Assembly (NCBI GenBank): GCA_965240325.2
Contig: OZ251254.1
Coordinates: 248,001-312,000 of the forward strand
Direction: 5' to 3'
Source of the DNA: Rebecca billardiae RCC1528
Taxonomy: Eukaryota > Haptophyta
DNA: 64,000 nucleotides
In this document: piece after piece, positions 31,977-44,120 of the stretch
Layout of the letters: the number at the start of each line of letters is the position of its first letter
Numbering within the stretch: the stretch's first letter is position 1
Program-made: the position numbers and the translations under genes
The notes under the pieces: model-generated
Told to the model about the DNA's origin: nothing
What the model saw: only the letters and a program-made list of their open reading frames with translations
Databases searched by the model: none

Positions 31977-32579
31977 TCATTGTTGTGAGCCGCGCGGCTG
32001 TTGGTCGTCGCCGTCGTTTTCGGCGCTGCTCGTGCGGATCGCGGCCTCGAAGCGCGCGCGCTCGGGCGAGTGCGGCCCGTGCACGCCGTTGATGTGCTCG
32101 CGGCAGCAGCCGATACAGAACGCGCCCATCTCCGCCTGGCGCACGCCGTACATCCGCGCGAAGTGCTCGCTGCTCACCTGGCAGAACCAAGGGCGGCGCT
32201 CGTAGATGGTGCATGCGCGCGTCTGCGCGTCGTAGTGCTTGCACCAGCCGTCGGCGCCGACCATCGAGCGGTAGGTGGCGAGGTCATCCGCGCCGAGCCA
32301 CTCGTCCAGGCCCGGCCGCTCCGCCTCGTCGAGGTAGCAGCACGCGCCGCAGCCCTGCACGCACTGCCACGTGAGCGCTTCTGCGCGCTTGGCGCGCCGG
32401 CGCGCGCCGCCCGCGGCGCGCACGCACGCGCGCGAGCGCGCGGACGGCCTCGCGCGCGATGGCGGGACAGGCGCCGTGCGTGACGCCAGGGCCGCGTGCC
32501 GTGGGGCCGCGAGTAGCGCCGACGCGCCGCGGCTCGCGAAGGCGACGTAGATCAAGCCCGCGCGCACGAGAGCCGCCAT
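31977..32579 (-). CDS. YkgJ-type cysteine-cluster protein
   Basis: Intronless 200-residue ORF, ATG 32579. The N-terminal ~60 residues are Ala/Arg-rich with a hydrophobic start, consistent with an organelle-targeting leader. The core has the YkgJ/UPF0153 arrangement: CVQGCGACC (CxxxCxxCC), then CKHYDAQTRACTIYERRPWFC, and a later CIGCC. This cluster of Cys residues is thought to bind zinc or an Fe-S centre. Homologues in plants and algae are mostly plastid-located and functionally uncharacterised. It is head to head with the digalactosyldiacylglycerol synthase gene (start codons 186 bp apart), so co-regulation is plausible. Confidence 0.85.
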   Translation of the reverse strand: MAALVRAGLIYVAFASRGASALLAAPRHAALASRTAPVPPSRARPSARSRACVRAAGGARRRAKRAEALTWQCVQGCGACCYLDEAERPGLDEWLGADDLATYRSMVGADGWCKHYDAQTRACTIYERRPWFCQVSSEHFARMYGVRQAEMGAFCIGCCREHINGVHGPHSPERARFEAAIRTSSAENDGDDQQPRGSQQ

Positions 32580-32765
32580 GCCGCCCGAACCGGCCGCAAA
32601 CCCTGGAACCGGACGCCTGACATGCCCGGCCCGGACGCACGGCCAAGCCGCCCAAACCGCTTGCCGGCGGGCGGCGGCGGGTTTATTGGCGCCCTCATGA
32701 TGATTGCCGCCAAGGACGCCATCATCACGCACGTCTTGCAAAGCACCGACGGGCGGGCGGCCGTG
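32580..32765. promoter_or_regulatory. Divergent promoter region
   Basis: 186 bp between the ATG of the YkgJ-type gene and the preferred ATG of the galactolipid synthase. No discrete box is recognisable. Confidence 0.4.
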
Positions 32766-35700
32766 ATGACGACGGCCGCGCGTCTGCGACTGCTCTGCGC
32801 GGCGTCCGCGCTCGCGGCGGCGGCCGGCGCCGCGCGCGGCGCAGGGAGCGGCGGCGGCACCAGCGGCGGCGGCGGCGGCCGCCGTCCGGCCGACCCGGAC
32901 TCGCCGCGCTTCCCGCCGCATCGGTTCACCGACGACGACGACGACATCGTCGTGCGCTTCCCGATCGCCGAGGGGCAGCAGCCGGCGGACTTCCCGGCGC
33001 GGCTGTACCAGGAGATGCTCGCGGGGTTTGGGCGCAGCGAGCTCACCGCCGCCGCCGCCGACGCCGAGCGCTCGCCCTCCTCGCGCGCGCCGCCCGCGCC
33101 CGACGGCGAGCGCGGCGGCGGCGCGGACCGCGAGTCGCCCGCCGGCGCGGAGCACGGCGGCGCCGAGCAGCAGCCGACGGAGCGGCTGTCGAGCACGCAC
33201 CTGCGCACGCTGATGCACGAGTGGGGCCGCATCGACTGGGTCGAGGGCCCGGGCCAGTCCGAGCGCGCGCGCCTCATGTCGCGCATGCTCGCCGGTGATG
33301 CCCACGTCGCGATCGTGACGACGGCCGCGCTGCCGTGGCTAACGGGGACGGCGGTGAACCCGCTGCTGCGCGCGGCGTACCTGGCGAAGCGGGGCGCGCG
33401 CGTGACGCTGCTGCTCCCCTGGCTCGACGCGTCCGAGCAGCCCCTCGTCTTCGGCGGCAACACCACCTTCGACACCCCTGCGGAGCAAGAGGCTTACAGC
33501 CGACGCTGGCTCGCCGAGCGCGCGGGCGTCGGCTCGGAGGAGCTCGGCGGCCGGCTCTCGCTGCGGTTCTACGCGTCGCGGTACCACAAGGAGAAGGGGT
33601 GCGCGCGCGGCACCGCCGCCGCCGCCGCGCCGCGCGCGCGCGCCGCGTCGCCACGCGCCGCGCATGCGCCCGCGCCGCCGACCGCGCGCTGCGTGCGCGC
33701 GCGCGCGCGCTCCTGCGCCTGCGCGTGCGCCCGCGCTGCCCGCGCCCGCGCTGCCCGCGCGCAGCTGCGTGCTCGCGCTCGGCGACCTGACGGCGTACTT
33801 CCGGCCGGACGAGCGCGACATCTGCGTGCTCGAGGAGCCCGAGGTGTGCCCGCCCCGCCGCCCCGAGCGCGCACGCGCCGCGGCGCGCGTGCCCGCGCCC
33901 GCGAGCAGCATGCCTGCCACCAGCCCTTGGCGCTCGCCGCCGCGGCCGCGCCCTCACCCCGCGGCGCCCCGCGCCTTCGGCCGCTTGCGCCTTCGGCCGC
34001 GCAGCACCTGAACTGGTACCACCACGGCGAGCACTGGTGCGCGCGGTGGCAGCTCGTCGTGGGCATCATCCACACCAACTACTGGTCCTACACGCGCACA
34101 CACGAGACAGGGGGGCTGGTCGCGGCCGCGCTCACCCAGCAGGTGCGGAGGAGGGCGCTGAGCACGGCACGGCACGGCATGCGGGCGCGCGCGCGCGCAA
34201 AGGGCGCGCCGTCGACCCGCCGGCTGCGCTGCTGCATAGGGATGCGCGTGCAAACGAGCAGGGTTAGGGTTAGGGTAGGGTTAGGGTAGGGTTAGGGTTA
34301 GGGTTAGGGTTAGGGTTAGGGTGACGGTCGCGGACGCGGCGGGTATGGCGGGCCCGGCAGGCAGGGGCTCACGCCCTCGCGCCCCCACGCCCGTCGCCGC
34401 CGCCCTCCGCCCCCCTCCGCCGCCCCCGCCGCCCTCGCCCGCCACCCGCCACCCCCACAGGTCAACCGGTGGATGTGTGGCGGATATTGCCACCGAAATA
34501 TTAAATTGTCGGACGCGCTGCCCGCGCTGCCGCGCGCGGTCACGGTGAACGTGCACGGCGTGCGCGACGACTACCTGCAGGTGCGCGCCCGCTCGCCTGG
34601 CCGTGCCCGGCCGGGCACGCTCGCCGCGCCGGCGCGCGGCACACGCGCGCGCCGCAGAGCCCCACCCACCGCGCGCCAGCGCGCCTGGCCGGTGCGCGGC
34701 GCGCGCCGCCGCCGCCGCCGCCGCCGCTCAGCGCCCCGCTCGCGGCCGCCGCGCGCCCCGCGCCGCCCGCCGCCGCGCCTCGCCGCGCGCAGATCGGCGA
34801 CCGCCGCCCGCCGCCCGCCACGGGCGGCTGCTACTTCCTTGGCAAGATGCTCTGGGCCAAGGGCTACCGCGAGCTGCTCGAGCTGCTGCGCCATGCGGAG
34901 GCGGCGACGCATGACGCGCACACGGCGGCGGCGCGGCGCGGCGCGCTGGGCGGCGGCGATGGGGAGGGCGGCGGTGGCGGTGGCGGCGGGGAGGGCGCGC
35001 CGCGCTACGTCGTCGACGTGTACGGATCGGGGCCCGACCGCGCCGCCATCGCGCACGCCGCGGCGCAGCTCGGCCCGCGCGCGTGCGTGCGCGTGCACCC
35101 CGGGATTGATCACGCCTCGGCCGAATTAGCGGGGCACAAGTTATTCATTAATCCGTGCCGCTCGGACGTGCTGTGCACCACGACGGCCGAGGCGCTGGCG
35201 ATGGGCAAGTTCGTGCTGATCGAGGACAACCCGTCCAACGCCTTCTTCAAGAAGCTGCCCAACTGCCTCGTCTACTCCACGCCCGACGAGTTTGTGGCGC
35301 AGGTGGGCTGCGCGCCCACTGCGGCACCGGGCGCGCGCCCACTGCGGCACTCGCGCGCGCGCCCACTGCGGCACCCGCGCGCGCGCCCACCGCGGCACCC
35401 GCCCCGCCCTCGCGCCCGGCCCCGGGTCCCGCCCCCGCCCCGCAGGTGCGGTACGCGCTGAGCGCCACGCCGGTCCCCCTGGACAGCTCGCACCGCTACC
35501 TGCTCTCCTGGGAGGCCGCCACGGACCGGCTGGTCGATGCGGTGCTGGTGCGCGCGGGGCGTGCGCGCGTGGGCGTGCGCGCGTGGGCGTGCGCGCGCGG
35601 GGCTTGCGCGCGCGTGGGCGTGCGCGCGTGGGCGTGTGTGCGTGTGTGCGTGCGTGTGCGTGTGTGTGTGCGTGTGTGCACGTGTGTGTGCGTGCACGCG

Positions 35701-36143
35701 TCCCCAGGGAGGGCGGGGGAGAGTGGGGGGGCGGAGGCAGAGCGGGGTGGCGCGCCACCCTCGCGCTGCGCGCACTGCGCAGCGCACGCGGCGCACGCGC
35801 GCGCGCATAGCAGCGCACGCCGCGGCAGCCGCGCGCGCCGCGCTCAGCCGCGCGCGCCGCCGCCCCCGCGCGCCCCGCCCCGCCCGCACGCAGCAAGAGG
35901 TGCCCTGGCAGGACGGGCTCAATCCGGGAGACAAGGCCTTCGCCGCGTTCCACCGGACTATTTTCGCCGGCCGGCTCGGCGACTGGACGCGCGGGCTGCT
36001 CGGCGCTGGGCCGATCGCGCAGCAGTACGCGCTGCGGCGCAGCGCGCACGCGCAGCGGGGCGACGGCGGCGTGCCCGGCGGCGGCGACGACGGCCGCGGC
36101 GACCGTGGTGGTGGCGGCGACGGCGGCGCGCCGGGCGATGGCG

Positions 36144-36175
<32 letters not shown>

Positions 36176-36817
36176 AGTGACAGCGCAAGTCAGCCGACGG
36201 GCGCGGAGACCGCCGGCGCAGCGAGCGCGGACGGGCGCAGCGGCGGCCGCGCCGGCGCGGACGCGACGCGCGTGGTGCGCGCGTCGCTGCGCGCGCGCTC
36301 GGCGCGGGAGGCGGCGGCGGCGGACGGCGGCGCGAGCGCGCACGCGGCGCAGTCGCAGCAGCAGACCACCCCGCAGCCCTCCGCGCCGCGCCCCCAGGCC
36401 GGCAGCTGGTGGCGGCGGTCTTGGGGGCGCCGCGCCGCCGACAGCGGCGAGGCCCTGGCGTCCAGGAGGCCGCGCGGCCGCGCCGGCGGCGGCGCACGCG
36501 GCCCCGACGCGGCCGACGGCGGCGGGCTGGAGGGCGTCCTGCGAGCAGGCGGCGGCGGCGGCGCGGGCCCGCCATCCGTGGCAGCGGCCGCCAGGCTCAG
36601 AGTCAGCGCGCGCGGGCAGCGTGGCGCGCGCGGCAGCGTCGGCAGGCGCGGGCAGGAGGAGTCTGGGCGGCCCATCGGTCGCGCTCGGCATCGGCGGCGC
36701 TCGGAGGGGGCGGGCGATTGGCACCGGGGGGGGGCAGGAGTGCCGTGGCTGCCAAGGGGCGACGCCGCTGACGAGGGTCGCGTGGTCGCGGGCGGCTACG
36801 TGGACAGCAGACGATGA
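32766..36817 (+). CDS. Digalactosyldiacylglycerol synthase (DGD family, GT4)
   Basis: Seven exons: 32766-33598, 33765-33843, 34005-34142, 34461-34580, 34793-35302, 35446-35547 and 35894-36817; about 901 residues. It adds a second galactose to MGDG in plastid envelopes. Family landmarks run in order: AIVTTAALPWLTGTAVNPL, ILEEPE-equivalent VLEEPEHLNWYHHGEHW, IHTNYWSYT, the CGGYCHRNIKLSDALP segment, VNVHGV, YFLGKMLWAKGYREL, then FINPCRSDVLCTTTAEALAMGKF, the GT4 donor-site glutamate region. SWEAATDRL closes the conserved core. The start at 32766 gives a hydrophobic leader (RLRLLCAASALAAAAGAARG); an ATG-free frame extends further upstream. The last exon adds about 280 residues, largely low-complexity Gly/Ala/Arg, not usual in plant DGD1. 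Introns carry telomere-like repeats (intron 3) and a 16-mer minisatellite (intron 5). Confidence 0.92.
34261..34322. repeat. Telomere-like TTAGGG repeats in an intron
   Basis: About ten TTAGGG units with two GTAGGG joins, on the sense strand of the DGD gene, inside intron 3 (34143-34460). Confidence 0.95.
35310..35400. repeat. GCGCCCACTGCGGCAC minisatellite in DGD intron 5
   Basis: Four copies of this 16-mer spaced by CGCG runs, starting right after the donor. The same 16-mer, in the same sense orientation, recurs in intron 3 of the TIR-like membrane gene (60243-60338). Confidence 0.9.
35560..35700. repeat. GTGCG / (GT)n tract in DGD intron 6
   Basis: GTGCGCGCGTGGGC-type units grading into GTGTGCGTGTGTG alternation, potentially Z-DNA-forming. 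It lies between exons 6 and 7. Confidence 0.8.
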
Positions 36818-38372
36818 GCAGTCGCAGGCGGTGGTAACTGGTATACGCGCGGCTGTAGTATTATATGATAATATAAGGCGCGAGACAGGTTGCACGGAGA
36901 AATGACCGCCCGCGACTGATGACAGACGATGTTACATTCACAGTGGACGCGACCTGTCCACCCGTCTTTGACTCTTTATTCATCGGTACATGGCGCCGTC
37001 GCCGTGCGCCCGGAAGCGGCGCGCGCTCTCGCGCGCTGCACGATGCCCGCTGTTGCGGGTGCAGCGCGCCACTCCGCGCCTCGATCGGCCTCTCCCTGCT
37101 TGAGTAGCATGTATACCGAAAGTCAACCACCCTTGAGCTCCAATCGCGACATCGCGCAGCCGCGCGGCACGTTCCGCGACGCGGCATCTGAGTCACAGAG
37201 GCAGCAGAGCAGGCCGTCTCAGCCTGGAAGAGTCCCAGGCCCGGTGTGAAGAGAGGTAGCAATGCAAGGTGGATACGTGCCGTGCACGTCGCAGTCTGGC
37301 CGCACACGACGTTCGCAGCCTACGACTCGCGCGTGCGTGCTTGCGCTCGGCCACGTCCGTTCATCGGTCGTGCGTGCACTGGATGGCGCGCGCGCGCGAC
37401 TGGTCTTGCACATCACGTTGCGCAGCAACAGTCGAAGGAGGAGACACGCGACACTCATAGTATGCGACAACCTTGCAATCTTCATCCAGCGCGTGTTGGT
37501 GAGGGTCGAAAAGCTGGCGGCGGCTACCTCTCAACCGCTCGGTTGCACTTGATGGTGCATGCGCGCCGGCCGGAGCGCTGAAGTGTCAGAGTCGTGGCAT
37601 GCTCGAGGCTCTTGGATGAGGAGACGGCCGCTACGCAGTCCATCTATGTCGTCAGCATGAAGAACGGCATCCACGCACGACGCCTCGCGAACGCACACCT
37701 GCTTCCGCACTGTGACACGCATCGACAAGAACCGCTCAGCAGGCTGACGAGGCACCACGCCTCACTCACGCCCAACCAAGAACAGCAGGGCGAGTGCTGA
37801 GAAGCGGACGAAGGAAGCTGTCACTCGCTGCGGCAAGGACGCTCTTACTGTACGAATGGTTAATCAGCCCTACATAGCCTTCTTTGTCTCGCGTGAGCGC
37901 AGCATCAAGGGTGAGGCGCGAGGTGTTGCGCAGGCGGTCGCCGCACACGGCACAGGCTCACGTAAACAGCTCGATGGTGATGATCGAAAGCTTCTATCGA
38001 GTGTTCAGATGCAGAGCGCGTGCGTACACCGAGCAGGAGCTGACGACCTACATGGTATCTGTGCCACGCGTGGATCTCGCCGCCGGCCCACAAGCCGCTG
38101 ACGACTTCCTGTCGAACTCGAATGCTCGCGCGCGGCATTGCGGGCGAAGGCTGCACTCGTCGACGAGCTCGGTCCGATCATGACAGTTTGCCATACTGCG
38201 CGTGGTGACGGGCGTTGGGCTCGAGACGGATGGCGCAGGCGGTGTGACGCAGATAGAGCCGGGCGTGTGCGCTCGCTCCGAGACGCATCGAAGGGAGGAC
38301 TGTCTCCAGCTGCCTGATGATCCTGGACGAGAGGGTGATGCTGCTGTGGCTTTGCCGTCTCACGCGACGGTG
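36818..38372. other. Intergenic, no gene seen
   Basis: 1.55 kb with lower GC than the genes around it. Short ORFs on both strands show no motif, balanced codon use or splice-consistent extension. I see no tRNA or rRNA. It may be decayed transposon DNA. Confidence 0.55.
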
Positions 38373-39958
<1,586 letters not shown>

Positions 39959-40591
39959 GGTTGTATAACCGCTCGGTTATGCGGGTATAACTCACCGGTA
40001 GCCCTCATGAGGGCGGGCTGGCAGCCAGGGTCCGGCTGCCTGGAGGTTTTCCGGTCGTCAAGCCGAGCCAGGCCCGGATTGGGCGCGGGCCTGGATTGGC
40101 TCAGCAGCTTGGCAAGCGATGCGCATCTGGGTGCGGCCGCGCTCGCTGGCTGCACCCGCGGCGCGGCGGCCGGCGTGGCTGCTCTGGTCACCGCTGCGCT
40201 GGTGGCTGCTCCTCCTCTGGGAGTTGTTTCTCCCTGCCCTCCCACCCTGCTGGTTGCTGGGTGGGCATGGCCTTGGGTGCGCGCGGTGTCGGGGGGGTGG
40301 AGGCCCTCGAGGCCTCTGCCTCCTGCGGCGCCGCGCTCTGCCCAAACTTGCGTTGGGGGGGGGCGTCGGCTGCCAGCGCCTGCGGTCTACGTGCTCCATC
40401 GAGTACTTCCTCTTCGGCGTCTAGGCGGTCATCGGCTTCTGTCGGCGTAGTTGCTCGAATGCATCGGCGAGTCCTTCCTGGTCGGCGTCGCATCCTGGAC
40501 GGCTTCGGGGGTGTGACCTAGTCACCTCACGCGTTTATCAACGCGGCCCCCACCTCAATCTACTCTCATGTGGGTCTACCGAGTGAGTTAT
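39959..40591. mobile_element. TIR-bounded element, internally deleted copy in tandem
   Basis: Repeats the first ~290 bp and the last ~300 bp of the preceding element with few changes, including the 28-bp leader and both TIR ends (39987-40001 and 40576-40591). About 750 bp of interior, including the hairpin array, is replaced by about 60 bp (40226-40285). Confidence 0.7.
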
Positions 40592-40761
40592 AAAGTACGG
40601 TACGACCATGCCTGCGAAAGTGATGCTGCGCTGAATTCGTATCGTCTGCATACTCGCCTGCCTGAGCTGTGTGCGTCTCTTATTCTTAGTAAACTGTATG
40701 TACGCAGTCGTATTAATTTATTAATCGCGCGAATCGCGACGACATCTTTGTGGACGACGAC

Positions 40762-41955
40762 ATGAGGTGCATGGCCATGCTGCCCGCCGCGATGTTGATG
40801 TCGTCGGCCGGCCGGGACCTGCCGACGAGTCTGGCCGAGATGTCGCTCGGCCGCATCCAGCCAGCGGGCGTGGCTAGCTCGTGCGCGCCGAGTGGGCTGT
40901 GGACGGATGCGTCCTTGGCGCGCGAGTTCAGGGCAGCGCTCGCACGCATCGCGTCGGCACCGCTCGAGCGCGAGCCGTTCCCGCACCTGCGCGTGCAGGG
41001 CCTCTTCTCCGACTGCTTGTACCACGACATGCTCGAGCAGCTCCCCGCGAAGAGCGCGTTCGAGGCCAGTCGGTACTCCGGCACGATGACTCACAAGACG
41101 CTGATGTGCTTGCCTCGTAAGAAGCTCAAGCGCCAACCGCCAGGTGCCTTTCGCCCCCTCCAAGTCCCCTCGGACTGCTGCAGCAACGGCTCGCAATTCG
41201 TCACGCACGACGACCGGCTGCGGACGTGCAAGAAAGCGCGGTGCTTTCTCCAAAAGCGCCAGCTGTCGCACGCAGCCAATGACAACCACGGCTGGGTGCT
41301 CATGCAGTCGATGATGACCGCCGACGGCGCCATGCCGCTCTGGGTGCAGCTGCAGCGCCTTGTGCACTCGGCCGACTTCATGACGCTGCTGGTCCGGCGC
41401 TTCTCGCTCGCCGACGGGGACGGCATCCCGGCGTGGAAGCGCGAGCGCTTGCGCGACAGCGGCGGGGAGACGACGCTGCGCAACTCCGCCGCCCTCCGCA
41501 TCGACCCTGCGTGGTACCAAATCGCGCCCCACCTTGACGTGTGGCAGAAGCTCGTCACGTGGCAGTTCTTTCACCCCGTCGACGACTCGCTCGCGACGCG
41601 CGGCGTCGGCACCCAGTTCATGCGCCCGGGGCGCGCTTATGCCGGCAAGTTCGCTGCCGACGACAGCGCCAACCCGCCGTGGTTCGAGTGGGAGGTGATG
41701 GAGTTGGTCAAGGAGATGCCTGTCGCGCGCAACACCTTCTTCGCCTTCGCACCAAACAACAGGTCGTGGCACGCCGCTTCGATGCGCCCGAGCCAGCTCG
41801 TCGGCATCAAGCCCGACTCGCGACGGAACTTCCTCGGCTTTGTGACGAGTGAGGCGTTCGGCTATCACGGCTTCCAGGATGCATACGGCGACTACGCGGA
41901 CCGTTTTTTCTGGCTCAGTGAGCAGTCGCCCAGGAGCCGCGGCGGGTTGAGCTGA
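40762..41955 (+). CDS. 2-oxoglutarate/Fe(II) oxygenase-like protein
   Basis: Intronless ORF of 397 residues from the ATG at 40762; the open frame extends four codons upstream to a GTG only. The C-terminal half has the double-stranded beta-helix signature. AWYQIAPHLDVWQKLVTWQFF supplies HxD (His257, Asp259). About 80 residues later FAFAPNNRSWHAA supplies the distal His (337), and PDSRRNFLGFV supplies the Arg (354/355) that grips 2-oxoglutarate. The N-terminal half is Cys- and Met-rich with no recognised domain. Sequences of this kind resemble prolyl-4-hydroxylase-like or uncharacterised algal oxygenases; the substrate is unknown. The gene starts about 170 bp after the tandem element pair. Confidence 0.75.
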   Translation: MRCMAMLPAAMLMSSAGRDLPTSLAEMSLGRIQPAGVASSCAPSGLWTDASLAREFRAALARIASAPLEREPFPHLRVQGLFSDCLYHDMLEQLPAKSAFEASRYSGTMTHKTLMCLPRKKLKRQPPGAFRPLQVPSDCCSNGSQFVTHDDRLRTCKKARCFLQKRQLSHAANDNHGWVLMQSMMTADGAMPLWVQLQRLVHSADFMTLLVRRFSLADGDGIPAWKRERLRDSGGETTLRNSAALRIDPAWYQIAPHLDVWQKLVTWQFFHPVDDSLATRGVGTQFMRPGRAYAGKFAADDSANPPWFEWEVMELVKEMPVARNTFFAFAPNNRSWHAASMRPSQLVGIKPDSRRNFLGFVTSEAFGYHGFQDAYGDYADRFFWLSEQSPRSRGGLS

Positions 41956-42556
41956 CGACGACGGCAAATGATCGCATCGTGATCGTCGCGGGCGAGAGTC
42001 GTCGCGAGACGCATCTTGACGCGATGATCATATCGACTTACCGCGGGCCATTAAGACACTACGTTAATGATTGACACTCGACACGGCCGTCCGCTCGTCG
42101 ACGTCCGGTCTGATCACTCGTTGCCCGGGCGCGAGTGACTATATATATGACGAACTCATACTGCTATGATTCAATATATACCGCGCGGGCAGGGCTGAGG
42201 CCGCTGAGCGTGAGGGCAGGCCCCGGCACGCGACCAGCTGACAGCTCAGGCACTGGTATATATTGGCCGAGTCAGACCCGGCGACACTCCCGGCCAGATG
42301 CGCGACGGGACGCGCGTGCACGCCTCTCCGCGCGTCGTGGGTGCGCGTAGCACGAATCATGCCCTAGTGTACGCCGCGGGCAGGCCTAATGCCGCCCTCG
42401 GCGCACCGTCTCCGTGCGTCCGTCACTCCGTCCGCAGGCTGCCGCCGTCAGTCAGTGCCGGACTCGCCGCCGCGGGCTCCAGACGTCAGGGCTGTGGCTG
42501 CTCGGCCTTTGGCGGTGCGCATCCGCATGCCGCGCGTTGCGACGGGCTCGGACGCG
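41956..42556. other. Intergenic, no gene seen
   Basis: 600 bp between convergent genes, with TATATATGACG and TCAATATATACC stretches near 42140-42185. No recognisable gene or RNA. Confidence 0.6.
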
Positions 42557-43030
42557 TCAGTAGTCGTCCTTGTCCTTGAAGCTGTTGATAATGTTGATGA
42601 TGATGATCAGCAGGATAACGCCAACGACCGCGCCGATGATGAGCTTGACGCGCATGTCCATCCACCACATCCGGTTCTTCATGTTTGTGGAGGACTTTTT
42701 GAAGTTGCGCGCCTCGGAGAGGAGGTCCTCCGACTTGGCGTTCAGCTCGTTCAGCGCCTCCCCCTGCTGCACCAGCGTGCTCACGTTCTCCTTCATGATC
42801 CCCGACACCTCGTCCACCTCGCGCTGAACCTGCGACACCCTGTCGTCCGAGCGGGGCACCGTGTCTGGTAGCATGGTGTCGGTGCCGCGCGCGCCTGCGC
42901 CGCGGGGCGTTTGGGGGAATCCGAAAGGATCGGCGCCGAGGCGCAGAGGCGGGAGGCCAGCGCGTGCACGAGCGCGTGGGCGCGTGCCGCGCTCCAACGC
43001 ACCGCTTGGGCCGCTGCCGCTCGACGCCAT
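42557..43030 (-). CDS. VAMP/synaptobrevin-like SNARE
   Basis: Intronless 157-residue ORF, ATG 43030. The first ~60 residues are Arg/Pro/Gly-rich with no longin domain. A classical R-SNARE-style motif follows (VQREVDEVSGIMKENVSTLV, then GEALNELNAKSEDLLSEARNF), then the KNRMWWMDMR juxtamembrane stretch typical of VAMPs and a C-terminal membrane anchor (LIIGAVVGVILLIIIINII). It should drive membrane fusion as a tail-anchored v-SNARE. Aligned with VAMP2, the zero-layer Arg position (LERDQKL) is occupied by Gln (VQQGEAL). The gene is unusually compact for this region, with no intron. Confidence 0.85.
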   Translation of the reverse strand: MASSGSGPSGALERGTRPRARARAGLPPLRLGADPFGFPQTPRGAGARGTDTMLPDTVPRSDDRVSQVQREVDEVSGIMKENVSTLVQQGEALNELNAKSEDLLSEARNFKKSSTNMKNRMWWMDMRVKLIIGAVVGVILLIIIINIINSFKDKDDY

Positions 43031-43536
43031 CGCCAAGGGCGGTCCCGCGCCTCGGCGTTGACTCGCTCGCTTTTCCAAACCGCCCTGCTCCGTTGCGGCA
43101 GCCTGCCGCGGTGGCCAGGCCGCTGCAGGAGGAGGCCAACGGGCCACAATGACAAGGGCTCGGGTGCGCTGTCTACAGTCTAGACGGGGATCAGCACCGT
43201 GAACGCACACGTGCACCTACAGACGGAGTCGTCACTCAGCAGCGTTCATACCTCGACTGTGCCGATGACGCCCAGGCTGCCGGAGGCAGCCGCGTTCGAA
43301 GTGCCGGTAGTCCGCGACGGGTCCGTCCCGGTCAGGCCGAGCCGCCGGATCCGAGGTGGCCCGTGTCACGTCGGGAGCGTCCGTGGGGGGGCAGCAGCTG
43401 CGCGGAGGACTCGCACGAGCGCCGCCTCGCGACCCCGATGGCCAGCCCGGCAGCTCACACCGACGCCGACCGTGCCACAGCCGGTCCGGCGCGGCAGTGC
43501 AGCGCAGGCGCGTTCGCACCCGGGGTGCAGGCACGG
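43031..43536. other. Intergenic, no gene seen
   Basis: About 500 bp upstream of the SNARE gene, which is the 3' side of the PxGVxPG protein gene. No recognisable motif. Confidence 0.5.
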
Positions 43537-44120
43537 TCAAGGCCGCGGGACCAGTCGCCTCTCCTGCAGGCAGAGGCCGAGGAAGTTGCACGGCGGGCAG
43601 ATGAAGCAGCCTGCGGTCGCGCCGCGACGAGCGGGTGGTGCGCGCGCGCCGCTCGCCGGTGAGGGTCCGGGCAGCTCGGCGCACGAGCGCGCGAGGCGCC
43701 GAGCTCGGGCGCGGCGCGGCGTGGCGCGGCGCGCGCAGTCCGCGCACCGACGATGCAGATGAACCAGCCGAGCGGCGAGATGACGGTCTCCTCGACCATC
43801 GGTCGCGAGTCGTACTGCGGCCCCGCCGCGTACGGCGCCTGGCCGTACCGCATCGGCTCGGGAGCGTACCCGTAGCCCACGGCCGTGCCAGTGGCTGCGG
43901 CCATGGGCGCCGCACCCGCCGCCTGCGGCGGGCCGGGGATTTGCACCTCCATGCCGGCGTGCACGCCGTCGGGGCACACGACGTTCATCACGACGCCGTT
44001 CGCGACCGCCTGGAACGTCTGCCCGGGCGTCACGCCCTGCGGCACGACCACGTTGTACATTTGCGTCGGCGCTGCGCCGACCGTCTGCCCCGGGTAGGCG
44101 GGCGGAGCGCCGGATGACAT
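43537..44120 (-). CDS. Small proline-rich membrane protein with PxGVxPG motif and Cys-rich tail
   Basis: Exons (minus): 44120-43748 and 43610-43537, phase 1, 148 residues. The N-terminal part contains YNVVVPQGVTPGQTFQAV and then CPDGVHAGMEVQIPGP, a paired beta motif (VPxGVxPGQTF) widespread in protist proteins. A Pro/Tyr/Ala-rich linker leads to SPLGWFICIVGCFICPPCNF and LGLCLQERRLVPRP, a short hydrophobic, Cys-rich membrane segment with a basic tail. The exon join falls in the middle of that segment and is supported by its continuity. The family function is unknown; membrane association with possible palmitoylation is inferred. Confidence 0.7.

Noticed and set aside
36818-38372. Search for tRNA, rRNA or small genes
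   Set aside because: No cloverleaf or conserved box could be recognised by eye, and the ORFs are short and motif-free.
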